The position numbers and the translations under genes were made by a program. This document shows positions 1 through 6,260 of a DNA stretch of 12,723 nucleotides, one piece after another. The stretch lies in the NCBI GenBank assembly GCA_937893205.1, contig CALBJU010000189.1, positions 1 to 12,723 on the forward strand. Direction: 5' to 3'. The notes below the pieces were generated by a model. That model saw nothing but the letters and a program-made list of their open reading frames with translations, was not told where the DNA came from and ran no database searches. Every line of letters begins with the position of its first letter. Positions within the stretch are counted from its first letter, which is position 1. The DNA is from an uncultured Bacteroidota bacterium (GTDB taxonomy: Bacteria > Bacteroidota > Rhodothermia > Rhodothermales > UBA10348).

Positions 1-222
1 CAGATGGTAATATGTGATGTCGAACGCAGAGGCCAGAGGTGAGACAGCCGTTCCAGTTTTTACCGGCTCGGAACTGGTTCTGGGAGGATGGGGCAGACGA
101 GCGGTAACTGGATCTTCCTGAGCGATTGCATCTTGCCCCAGCGGCGAACACACCAGAAGGAGGCCGAGAATCAGGCCCTTCCAGGATCCCGTGATGATTG
201 ATCGGGCATTGTTGAGTCGCAT
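1..222 (-). CDS. Secreted M1-like aminopeptidase, N-terminal fragment (runs off the left edge)
   Basis: An open frame starts at an ATG at 222 and stays open for 74 codons to the window edge, so only the N-terminus is seen. Residues 1-9 are polar with two Arg, followed by a hydrophobic core around residues 15-26 (GLILGLLLVC) and a likely cleavage after AIA near residue 34, giving a good Sec signal peptide. A Pro- and Ser-rich linker follows, and the last visible residues read FDITYYHL. M1 zinc aminopeptidases typically begin their mature N-terminal beta domain with a motif of the type D-[VI]-x-x-Y-x-L, so a secreted M1 peptidase is the best guess. The catalytic HEXXH helix would lie outside the window, so the family is not proven. 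No clear Shine-Dalgarno sequence is visible. It diverges from the yceI gene across a 189-nt gap that should hold promoters for both; I could not place a convincing -35/-10 pair there. Confidence 0.6.
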   Translation of the reverse strand, partial: MRLNNARSIITGSWKGLILGLLLVCSPLGQDAIAQEDPVTARLPHPPRTSSEPVKTGTAVSPLASAFDITYYHL

Positions 223-411
223 GTCGTTGTCACGATTTCTGGTGACGAGGGTTCCGGAAAACGCTCTAGTGAATGAAAACCCCCTCACGGACGTCAAACC
301 TATTGCCACGTGCTCCGGTGTCATGATTCGCCGACTTTGGCACTCCAACGAGGAAATTCAGAGTCCTCTGGACACCACTGAAACGTACTACCAAAACAGA
401 AATTGACCCAC

Positions 412-996
412 ATGAAAAGTATTGCTGTAACTCTCCTCTTGATCGGTATTACTCTGCCCGCATTGGGTCAGGATCAAGGCGAAGAAAGGAAACCCATTCG
501 GATAGACAGAAATCACTCTACGCTGGGATTCAGAATTCCCGTGGTCCACGGTCTTTCGACCGTTACAGGAAAGTTCACCGATTTCTCCGTGGATCTGTTC
601 TGGGATGCTGATGATCTAGAAAACTCTTCTGTCAATCTGGAAATCCAGGTAGAATCGATCGCGACCGGAATCGAGAATCGGGACAATGACATAAGAAGAA
701 GAATCCTGGACGCTGAAACGTATCCAACCATTACCTTTGAAAGTTCGTCCATCGAAGGTGGTCCGTTCTCATATGACGTCACGGGCACGTTCATGATGCA
801 CGGTGTGTCCAAAGAAATCACATTGAATCTGGATGTAATGTCTTTTGACGATGCTGAAGAAGACTTCGCTTGGACCGCGTATCGAGTTTCATACACGATT
901 GATCGCGCCGACTACGGAGTCGACTGGAAACACGGAATCGTGGACTACTTCGTAGGGGATGACATCGTGACGGATATCGTGCTGCTCACTCGGTAA
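412..996 (+). CDS. YceI family periplasmic protein
   Basis: This encodes a 194-residue exported protein of the YceI family, a lipocalin-like beta-barrel fold that binds long isoprenoid or other hydrophobic molecules in characterised members. Residues 1-19 form a signal peptide (MKSIAVTLLLIGITLPALG). The mature part starts with the family hallmark IRIDRNHSTLGFRI, in which the barrel's first strand carries D-x-x-H-S-x-L-x-F. Later come GKFTDFSV, the region NRDNDIRRRILDAETYPTITFES (written here only for its N-x-D and YPTITFES elements), and the C-terminal YGVDWKHG, all in the order expected for YceI. The length is normal for the family. An in-frame TTG at 403 is also possible, but the ATG at 412 places the signal peptide correctly. 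No strong ribosome site is visible. Its stop codon overlaps the 3' end of the oppositely oriented [2Fe-2S] gene by 11 nt. The ligand cannot be told from sequence. Confidence 0.9.
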   Translation: MKSIAVTLLLIGITLPALGQDQGEERKPIRIDRNHSTLGFRIPVVHGLSTVTGKFTDFSVDLFWDADDLENSSVNLEIQVESIATGIENRDNDIRRRILDAETYPTITFESSSIEGGPFSYDVTGTFMMHGVSKEITLNLDVMSFDDAEEDFAWTAYRVSYTIDRADYGVDWKHGIVDYFVGDDIVTDIVLLTR

Positions 997-1189
997 TCGG
1001 GATCAGGCCATCGAATTCGGTGCTGCCATCCTCAAGCATTCGTCTGACATAGGGAAGACACAGGCCACAGGACCGTCCGAATGGGCGGTCCTGTTGTAGG
1101 TTTTGAACCGTACGTATTTTTTTCGCCTCCGCGAGCATTTTCAGCTCGGCAAAGGTGACATCATCACATACACAGCGAAAAACGCGCAT
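986..1189 (-). CDS. BFD-like [2Fe-2S]-binding protein
   Basis: This is a 67-residue protein with the cysteine spacing of the BFD-like [2Fe-2S] domain: Cys6-x-Cys8, then Cys41-x2-Cys44 (FRCVCDDVT and SCGLCLPYV). The C-x-C-x32-C-x-x-C pattern, with a helix after each pair, is that of bacterioferritin-associated ferredoxin and of the BFD domains in nitrite reductase and related enzymes. In Bfd proper, the protein reduces ferric iron stored in bacterioferritin and releases it. No bacterioferritin gene is in this window, so the partner is unknown. The length is close to the 60-75 residues usual for stand-alone members. The start is an ATG at 1189 with a weak GAG-containing upstream sequence. It lies between two plus-strand genes, overlapping the yceI stop by 11 nt and diverging from the tolC-like gene across 124 nt. 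A strong hairpin lies within it (1067-1094). Confidence 0.82.
   Translation of the reverse strand: MRVFRCVCDDVTFAELKMLAEAKKIRTVQNLQQDRPFGRSCGLCLPYVRRMLEDGSTEFDGLIPITE
1067..1094 (+). repeat. Long inverted repeat inside the [2Fe-2S] gene
   Basis: The arms ACAGGACCGTCC (1067-1078) and GGGCGGTCCTGT (1083-1094) pair over 12 positions around a 4-nt loop GAAT. On the plus strand all 12 pairs form, one of them a T-G wobble; on the minus strand that position is an A-C mismatch. The structure is therefore best formed in RNA reading rightwards, that is, in the 3' untranslated part of the yceI transcript. A run of seven T follows about 22-30 nt downstream, too far for a classical intrinsic terminator. 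The arms encode residues 32-41 of the minus-strand protein, including Cys41. It may be coincidental coding structure, a yceI mRNA 3' stabiliser or a weak terminator. Confidence 0.5.
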
Positions 1190-1313
1190 CAGACTCTCAG
1201 TTGAGAAGTTACCCTATACTATCCCACGGCGTCCAGAACCTCGGGGGATTCGTGCGCGTTTCTACTGGGTTCCAGGGAGTGACAGGTCCAAAATACATTT
1301 CTCCAAGCTTGGC

Positions 1314-2708
1314 ATGATCCGATTATACATCATTGGTGCCGTTTTCATTTTTGCACTCCCGGCACTGGCGCAAGAGCAGGACACGATCCGTGTATCCCTG
1401 GCCTCCGCCATCGAGAGATCACTCGATATCAGCCCCGAAGTGTGGGCAAAACAGGCTAGAACCGACTTTTCGAGAGCGCGGTACGCCCAGGCAAGGGCAT
1501 CCAGGTTTCTGACCGAGTTTACCGCAACAAGTGCGCACGCCGTCGCGCCCGCTATCGACAATCCAAATGACACGCCCAGGGATCGATTGTATCTGGATCC
1601 AGAAGTACGCAACGATTGGCAGACACTGTCCCCGTTCAACAGAATTGAATTCGAAGCCATTCAGCCCATCTGGACGTGGGGTGAGCTGAGTGGATCACTG
1701 GCTGCTGCGCGCGCTGGGATAGATGTTGATCGGGCGGGTACGCGGACAACTGAGTTATCCGTGGCTGTACGAACCGCCGAGATCTATTACTCCCTCCTGT
1801 TGACCGAAGCGCTCAGCCGACTGACCTCGGAGGCAGGCAACATCGTCGAGAGAGCAAAAAACGAAATCGACAGGCTGATCGAAGAGGGCGCCGAGGATGT
1901 GGATTACGCGGATCTGTTTCAGGTTCAGATAACGGAACAGGAGTTTATCGAACGCCGCCTGGAAGTCGAAGAGAGCCGACTGACCGCGCGAGCGGCGCTC
2001 TCGCGTCAGATGTTTCTGGCGGACAACGAGACGATCGCACTGCAGGATCGCATCATGGTGCCCATCGACTTTGTTCGCGAACCCCTGGAGATCTACCAGG
2101 AGCTTGCGCTCAGCTCGAGGGCGGAGCTGGATCAGGCCTGGGCTGGTGTTCTCGCCAGAAATGCGCTGGTTGACGTCGCTCGGGCTGACCTCTTTCCCAA
2201 GTTCTTCCTCGGCATCACCGGTAAATGGTCCTACGCGGCAAATCGCGAGCGTCAGCGTAATCCGTACATCAGCGATCCATTTCTTTCGAGAGGCGTCAGG
2301 GCGGGATTCGGTCTTCGGCAGAATCTGAATTTTGGTCAGACACGATCAAAAATTCAGCAAGCCCAGGCCCAAGCTGCCGAAGTTCGCTTTCAGGGTGATG
2401 CCCTGCGCCAGCTGATCTTATTCGAGGTGGAAGAGGCTTTTCGAAACCTGATTATCGCCGAAGGCAGATTGAAGGCTCGCGACGAGGCGTTGCTGATCAG
2501 CAAGAAGTGGCTTCGAGATGAGGAGATCAATTTCGATCTTGAGATCGGAGACACAGAGAATCTTGTAAAAGCGGTCCGCGAAAATCTTTCCCAGAGAGCG
2601 CAGAAGGAGCAGGCGATTTACAGCTACAATCTTTCGGTGATTCGGCTGCTGGAAAAAACTGGTTCGTTGATCTTGGCGCTCGAAGCTGGCACGTTAGTTG
2701 GTCTATAA
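1314..2708 (+). CDS. TolC family outer-membrane efflux/secretion channel
   Basis: The product is 464 residues, the usual size for outer-membrane factors that form trimeric channels with an inner-membrane pump and a periplasmic adaptor. A signal peptide spans about residues 1-19 (hydrophobic core IIGAVFIFALPALA, then QEQ). The mature protein opens with IRVSLASAIERSLDISPEV, the conserved start of the OEP repeat (x-L-x-x-A-l-x-x-N/S-P), followed by an RARYAQARASRF helix and the WGELSGSLAAARAGID segment. The second OEP repeat is visible in RAELDQAWAGVLARNALVDVARADLFP and the long Gln/Ala-rich coiled-coil helices near residues 340-430. The frame is open back to 1155, but that part has no signal character and overlaps the oppositely oriented [2Fe-2S] gene, so the ATG at 1314 is chosen. 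No adaptor or pump gene is adjacent. The next gene, an MlaC-like protein, follows after 57 nt and is probably co-transcribed. Confidence 0.9.
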   Translation: MIRLYIIGAVFIFALPALAQEQDTIRVSLASAIERSLDISPEVWAKQARTDFSRARYAQARASRFLTEFTATSAHAVAPAIDNPNDTPRDRLYLDPEVRNDWQTLSPFNRIEFEAIQPIWTWGELSGSLAAARAGIDVDRAGTRTTELSVAVRTAEIYYSLLLTEALSRLTSEAGNIVERAKNEIDRLIEEGAEDVDYADLFQVQITEQEFIERRLEVEESRLTARAALSRQMFLADNETIALQDRIMVPIDFVREPLEIYQELALSSRAELDQAWAGVLARNALVDVARADLFPKFFLGITGKWSYAANRERQRNPYISDPFLSRGVRAGFGLRQNLNFGQTRSKIQQAQAQAAEVRFQGDALRQLILFEVEEAFRNLIIAEGRLKARDEALLISKKWLRDEEINFDLEIGDTENLVKAVRENLSQRAQKEQAIYSYNLSVIRLLEKTGSLILALEAGTLVGL

Positions 2709-2731
2709 CACGATAGGAAAGGCTGTATCAC

Positions 2732-2758
2732 TTGAAATGCCGGTTTTACCGGTTTCAA
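2732..2758 (+). repeat. Hairpin immediately upstream of the mlaC-like start codon
   Basis: An interrupted inverted repeat lies in the 57-nt gap between the tolC-like and mlaC-like genes. Outer arms TTGAAA (2732-2737) and TTTCAA (2753-2758) enclose a 2-nt bulge (TG) and inner arms CCGGT (2740-2744) and ACCGG (2748-2752), with a TTT loop. No T-tract follows, so this does not look like an intrinsic terminator. It ends 7 nt before the ATG at 2766, where a ribosome site would normally be. A purine-rich AGGAAAGG lies 5' of the hairpin at 2715-2722, which suggests translational control or a bridged ribosome site. Confidence 0.55.
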
Positions 2759-2765
2759 CCCCATT

Positions 2766-3377
2766 ATGGTGTATCTGAATTTATACAGGCGTCTTGTACT
2801 CTTGACGCTTCTGACGGTAGTCGGCTCTCTACAGTTCACGCACGCTCAGCAAAGTGAATCCGATATTCTGACCGTCATGGAAGAGCGCCAGGACAACATC
2901 AAAATGCACCTCCCTTCGAGTGGTGAGGCGAGCGCTGATCAAAAATCTCAACTTCGACTCGCGGTCAATGACATGTTCGACTTTGGCGCGATGGGACGGG
3001 CTGCGTTGGGTCGTCACTGGGCTGATCTGAGTCAGGATCAACAGGACAATTTCGTTCGGGTATTTTCTGACATCGTTCGGCATCAATCCCTTGCTGACCT
3101 GGACGTTTATCGCGCAGCCGTGACCTATGATGACATTGAAGTGACTGGCGCCTCCGCACGGGTTATTACTACGACGACCTACAAGGATGTACCTACGAAA
3201 GTCGAGTATCTCCTCGTGTTCTCACAAGAAAAGTGGCTCGCAACGGATGTGATTCTGGATGGAGTGGGTACGGTTGAAGGCTACAGCAGGAGCTTTCGGT
3301 CCGTCATCAGAAAGAGGGGCTTCGATTCTCTGATGAACAGTCTGAACAAACGCCTGGTAAGAACCAGGGGCGGCTGA
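2766..3377 (+). CDS. MlaC-like periplasmic phospholipid-binding protein (Tgt2/MlaC family)
   Basis: This is a 203-residue exported protein resembling MlaC, the periplasmic carrier that moves phospholipids between the outer-membrane and inner-membrane parts of the Mla system. The signal peptide covers residues 1-27, ending THA before QQ. The family core is visible at about residues 72-105: FDFGAMGRAALGRHW, then LSQDQQDNFVRVFSDIV, matching the MlaC pattern of F-D-F-x2-M, L-G-x-x-W and S-x2-Q-x3-F-x3-F. It is followed by an alternating beta region (VTYDDIEVTG, ARVITTTTYKD, VEYLLVFSQEKWLATDVILDGVG) and a C-terminal YSRSFRSVIRKRGFDSLM helix, as in the family. An in-frame stop at 2733 makes the ATG at 2766 the only usual start, and no Shine-Dalgarno lies directly before it. 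No mlaE, mlaF or mlaD gene is next to it. It could be another Ttg2D-type auxiliary protein rather than a true MlaC. Confidence 0.82.
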   Translation: MVYLNLYRRLVLLTLLTVVGSLQFTHAQQSESDILTVMEERQDNIKMHLPSSGEASADQKSQLRLAVNDMFDFGAMGRAALGRHWADLSQDQQDNFVRVFSDIVRHQSLADLDVYRAAVTYDDIEVTGASARVITTTTYKDVPTKVEYLLVFSQEKWLATDVILDGVGTVEGYSRSFRSVIRKRGFDSLMNSLNKRLVRTRGG

Positions 3378-3487
3378 TCGGCCGGCTTCTGGACGGGGCC
3401 ACGTCAGGAACACCGTCCCTCCGAACCTAACGAATCACATTGCGTTTGCGGACGATTGACTATCCCCAAGTTTAGTTCTGCGAAATA

Positions 3488-4483
3488 GTGGAAGGCTACG
3501 TTCTTCACACATACGGAAAGGAAAAATACCTGCGCCACGCCGTGGCATCGGTCCACACCTTACGGCGCTACGATACCGAACGGCCCGTCGCGCTCTACGC
3601 CGATGAAGAGCAGATCGCTATCCTGAAACGGACGGGTCTGGATTCCATGTTTGCTGTTCTCGAAGTGTTGCCGGAAAAAAATCGTTCTATCGTGGGCTTC
3701 AAGCACCACCTGGCCGATTTCAAACCTTTCGAGAGGAGCCTGTTCGTGGATGCGGATATGGTCTGGTGCAGAAACCCTGATCCACTCTGGCGACAATTAG
3801 CGGCGTTTCCCTTCACCATTACGGGGCTGGAAAAGGCCGATTTCTGGTTTGGCGGTCCGAAAGGATTGGGTATCATTGTCGATCGTTTTCTGGATAGGCG
3901 GCGTCGCACGATGAAACGATTCGGATTGACCTACCTGCCTCGAATTCAGGCAGGAATGATTTACGCTGAGGATACCAACACCACTGCTGAAGTCACTCTG
4001 CAGGCGAGGGGATTCCTTGACCGGCGCGCCGAAACGCATTTTCGAAGCCGACTCGATGAAGGAAGGAGTGAGGAAACGTGTGAATGGAGCCTGGCCATGG
4101 CTATGAGCTACCTGAATTTGCCGATTTTCAACTGGTTCCAGGGACAGTCAAGCCCTCAAATGGACTTCATCCAGGGATTTGTAGAGCACGACGAGGATTT
4201 CCATAACGTGCGTTGCCGCTACTACACCGATCCCTTCGTGTACGGCTTGCGGGGTCTTCCAATGCTGGGACTCAGAGACCTCCTCGTCGGGGTTTTCAAT
4301 CAGCTACCCGGCCGAGGAGATTTCATGTGGGTGACACCGTTCGTCCTGCACTTCGGATGGCTCCACCATAAGCAGCCGTTTTATGATCTCGCCGATAAGA
4401 TCTGGAACGAATTGACGCGCGAAGTAGGTTCGACCGGGGATGGCGAGCGTGCAGATCTGGCGGTGGAAGCCCTGGCCAACTGA
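3488..4483 (+). CDS. GT-A fold glycosyltransferase (GT8-like)
   Basis: The product is 331 residues with no signal peptide or membrane segment, so it is probably cytoplasmic. It starts with a beta-strand (EGYVLHTYGKEKYLRHAVAS) typical of nucleotide-sugar transferases of the GT8-like type. FKPFERSLFVDADMVWCRNP follows, with the metal- and sugar-nucleotide-binding D-x-D at residues 88-90. Downstream are QAGMIY (154-159), the acceptor-site-like strand of GT8 relatives, and HFGWLHHK (288-295), whose histidines resemble the C-terminal metal ligands of that fold. The exact family, donor and acceptor are not recognisable by eye. The start must be the GTG at 3488, because an in-frame stop lies at 3473 and the next Met is at residue 54. 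It is 110 nt from the mlaC-like gene and may have its own promoter. It converges on the membrane protein gene at 4534. A hairpin overlaps its stop codon. Confidence 0.72.
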   Translation: MEGYVLHTYGKEKYLRHAVASVHTLRRYDTERPVALYADEEQIAILKRTGLDSMFAVLEVLPEKNRSIVGFKHHLADFKPFERSLFVDADMVWCRNPDPLWRQLAAFPFTITGLEKADFWFGGPKGLGIIVDRFLDRRRRTMKRFGLTYLPRIQAGMIYAEDTNTTAEVTLQARGFLDRRAETHFRSRLDEGRSEETCEWSLAMAMSYLNLPIFNWFQGQSSPQMDFIQGFVEHDEDFHNVRCRYYTDPFVYGLRGLPMLGLRDLLVGVFNQLPGRGDFMWVTPFVLHFGWLHHKQPFYDLADKIWNELTREVGSTGDGERADLAVEALAN

Positions 4484-4498
4484 GTCTTGAGTTGGCCA
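4473..4498. repeat. Inverted repeat over the glycosyltransferase stop codon
   Basis: The arms TGGCCAACT (4473-4481) and AGTTGGCCA (4490-4498) are perfectly complementary over 9 bp around an 8-nt loop. The TGA stop (4481-4483) lies at the end of the left arm. It sits in the 50-nt gap between two convergent genes, a usual place for a bidirectional terminator, but neither strand has a T-tract after the stem. It could be a transcript-end stabiliser. Confidence 0.5.
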
Positions 4499-4510
4499 TC
4501 GACCCGGGCG

Positions 4511-4536
4511 CGATCCGATCTCACGATCCGATTTCA
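4511..4536. repeat. Tandem 13-bp duplication at the membrane-protein stop
   Basis: Two adjacent 13-mers, CGATCCGATCTCA (4511-4523) and CGATCCGATTTCA (4524-4536), differ at one base. The second copy contains the TGA stop codon of the minus-strand membrane protein (4534-4536). A third copy begins (CGA) and then diverges. This looks like a small local duplication, perhaps by slippage, with no clear function. Confidence 0.6.
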
Positions 4537-6192
4537 CGACCCAACCACCAAATTCCAGATATAGATCGTTTCGTCGGTGTTCATCACTACCCATCCGAGA
4601 AGGATCATCGTGCCCAGGATGAGCGGATTCAGCAGCCAGACGACCACTGCACCACCGAGGGGTAGGGAAGTAATCTTGAATAAGTCGTAGGACGTTCGAA
4701 TGCTCGACCAGTAGGCAGTACCAATCCACGCAGCGGCCAGCAACAGGATCGACCAGATCGGAACGGCGTCTGCCGACGCAAGGGTCATGGCCAGCGGTAG
4801 TAGCAGAATCACCTGCCATCTTGACCAGACCGCCAGCATCAACGCTTGACTTGGAAGGAGCGGAGCTCGCCGTCCCGAAACGACCATCCAAAGCCCCATC
4901 CAAAGGGACATGGCGACCAGCGCTACGCTGCCCATCAAGATCGCCAGGACGAAAGGAGCATCCAGGATTGAAGTGACGGACACACGCCCACCATCAGGCA
5001 ACAGGAAAAATAGATGCCGAGCGAGACTGGTTTCTTTAAGCTCGGCCAGGACGAAGGAGGCAATCAGGCCAATGGACAGTCCTGTCAGCGTGAGCATGGC
5101 GGTACTTGTCAACGGTAAGACCTCCCGTGCCTCCCGAACTGCATTTCGAAAAAATCCGTGCGAGAAAAAGTATCGCGGGATCATTGATCTGAACGGTGAG
5201 CTGCCCGTGTACATCACCGCAACCATCGTGAGAAGGATCCAGCCCAGCAGCAGAAACCATGGAAAGGGGTCCTCTTCAGGCCCTGCGCTAACAAATGCAA
5301 ACGTTGACTGGGTGCCGAGAAAAAAACCGTGAACCACCTGAAGAGCCGGTCGTGGTTCTGCTTCTCGCGTGTAAAGACCATATTTTCGGCCGTACAGATC
5401 GGCCCTCAGGCCGCCCATTCCGGTCTGATCCCGCCACCGGTGGATGAAAATCCTGTTTACAGATCCTGTTTCGAGTTCGCCCAAAAGATCTTCGAAAAAT
5501 CGCGCCTGGAACTCCACTGATCCACGTCTCTCCCACCCACGCGCGCCCTCATCGGTGACGAACACTCCCACCCGCGCAAGTCCTGTGGGGGTCGAGTGTG
5601 CTGCATCCCACCGCGACAGAAGTGCCAGCGGATCCGGCTCGTCGAGACCGTCGATCAGGACGAAATCCATGGAGCTGCTGCAAAGATCGTCTTCGATGAA
5701 GTGGCTCGAATAATATGCCTGTCCCCCGGCTTCCTGGATCCGCGCTGCCAGGCGGGAAAGCGCGGCGCACGCCCTCTCGGACGCTGTGTTTGAAAACTGG
5801 GCCAGGCCGATGGGCCCCGCACTCGAATGTCGAAGCTGGCCCTCTAGGAGCAGAGACACCAGCGAGTCGGCCTGGGAGAGGGAGTCTGAGAGGGCCCGGG
5901 CCGCGAGCCTCACGAACGGCAGCTCGCGGTAGAGGACGAGTCCCAGAGAATCGGCGATCGACAGAATGCGCTCGTCAAGAATGAGCCCCGTACGAACGGC
6001 TTCAACACCTACAGCGTGCATTTCAACCAGATCCTGGGCAGCCTCTCGGTAATTCGAAGGGGTATCCCATACCACGCCTTTCACGACCTGAGCCCCTGCC
6101 GAACAGGGCCAAGCGGCGGCGGCGATGGCGATGGCCAAAATTACGATGTGAAAGGATGTCCTAGTTCTGATCACTTCAGGGGCTCTGATCAT
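4534..6192 (-). CDS. Exported protein with degenerate glycoside-hydrolase-like domain fused to a multi-pass membrane domain
   Basis: The product is 552 residues and I do not recognise it as a named protein. Residues 1-34 look like a signal peptide (core HIVILAIAIAAAAW, cleavage SAGA before Q). Residues 35-300 resemble a TIM-barrel of the GH2 kind: VGVEAVRTG (61-69), the helix-strand LDERILSIADSLGLVLYRELPF (72-93, only its ends matter), VFVTDEGARG (210-219, at the place of the nucleophile strand T-E-x-G), SVEFQARFFEDLL, and YGLYTREAEPRPAL (271-284, like the GH2 G-L-x-x-x-x-R-x-P-K-P). The usual acid/base Asn-Glu motif is not evident; the matching stretch may be FSNTASER, so catalysis is doubtful. 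About six hydrophobic segments follow, near 311-329, 362-385, 412-438, 450-474, 477-498 and 511-537, vaguely Yip1-like. An ATG at 6192 is preferred over a GTG at 6216; neither has a Shine-Dalgarno. A terminator hairpin lies 36 nt upstream. Confidence 0.72.
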   Translation of the reverse strand: MIRAPEVIRTRTSFHIVILAIAIAAAAWPCSAGAQVVKGVVWDTPSNYREAAQDLVEMHAVGVEAVRTGLILDERILSIADSLGLVLYRELPFVRLAARALSDSLSQADSLVSLLLEGQLRHSSAGPIGLAQFSNTASERACAALSRLAARIQEAGGQAYYSSHFIEDDLCSSSMDFVLIDGLDEPDPLALLSRWDAAHSTPTGLARVGVFVTDEGARGWERRGSVEFQARFFEDLLGELETGSVNRIFIHRWRDQTGMGGLRADLYGRKYGLYTREAEPRPALQVVHGFFLGTQSTFAFVSAGPEEDPFPWFLLLGWILLTMVAVMYTGSSPFRSMIPRYFFSHGFFRNAVREAREVLPLTSTAMLTLTGLSIGLIASFVLAELKETSLARHLFFLLPDGGRVSVTSILDAPFVLAILMGSVALVAMSLWMGLWMVVSGRRAPLLPSQALMLAVWSRWQVILLLPLAMTLASADAVPIWSILLLAAAWIGTAYWSSIRTSYDLFKITSLPLGGAVVVWLLNPLILGTMILLGWVVMNTDETIYIWNLVVGS

Positions 6193-6227
6193 TTTTCGGA
6201 AGAGAAGATAGATCACGCTGACACGTC

Positions 6228-6260
6228 AAAAAAAATGAAGGCGCGGCCCTTGGCCGCGCC
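6228..6260 (-). terminator. Rho-independent terminator of the dcw/ftsZ transcript
   Basis: Reading leftwards, GGCGCGGCC (6260-6252) pairs perfectly with GGCCGCGCC (6248-6240) around a 3-nt loop AAG. TTCA and then a run of eight T (6235-6228) follow. A 9-bp GC-rich stem with a short loop and a U-tract is a textbook intrinsic terminator. It lies about 145 nt beyond the ftsZ stop in the direction of ftsZ transcription. The 144 nt between (6261-6404) hold no gene that I can see. Confidence 0.9.

Noticed and set aside
343..360. Possible sigma-54 promoter (TTGGCAC) upstream of yceI
   Set aside because: The -24-like element is present, but no GC element stands at the required distance, so it is probably chance.
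1155..1313. N-terminal extension of the TolC-like protein (frame open back to 1155)
   Set aside because: It would put 53 charged residues before a clear signal peptide and overlap the oppositely oriented [2Fe-2S] gene; the ATG at 1314 is the sensible start.
3378..3487. Terminator or promoter between the mlaC-like and glycosyltransferase genes
   Set aside because: Only a weak stem (GGACGG with CCGTCC, long loop) without a T-tract and a lone TTGACT without a matching -10; not enough to call either.
4304..4903. Minus-strand frame of 199 codons across the convergent gap
   Set aside because: It overlaps both the glycosyltransferase and the membrane-protein gene in other frames, both of which show protein-like features while this one does not.
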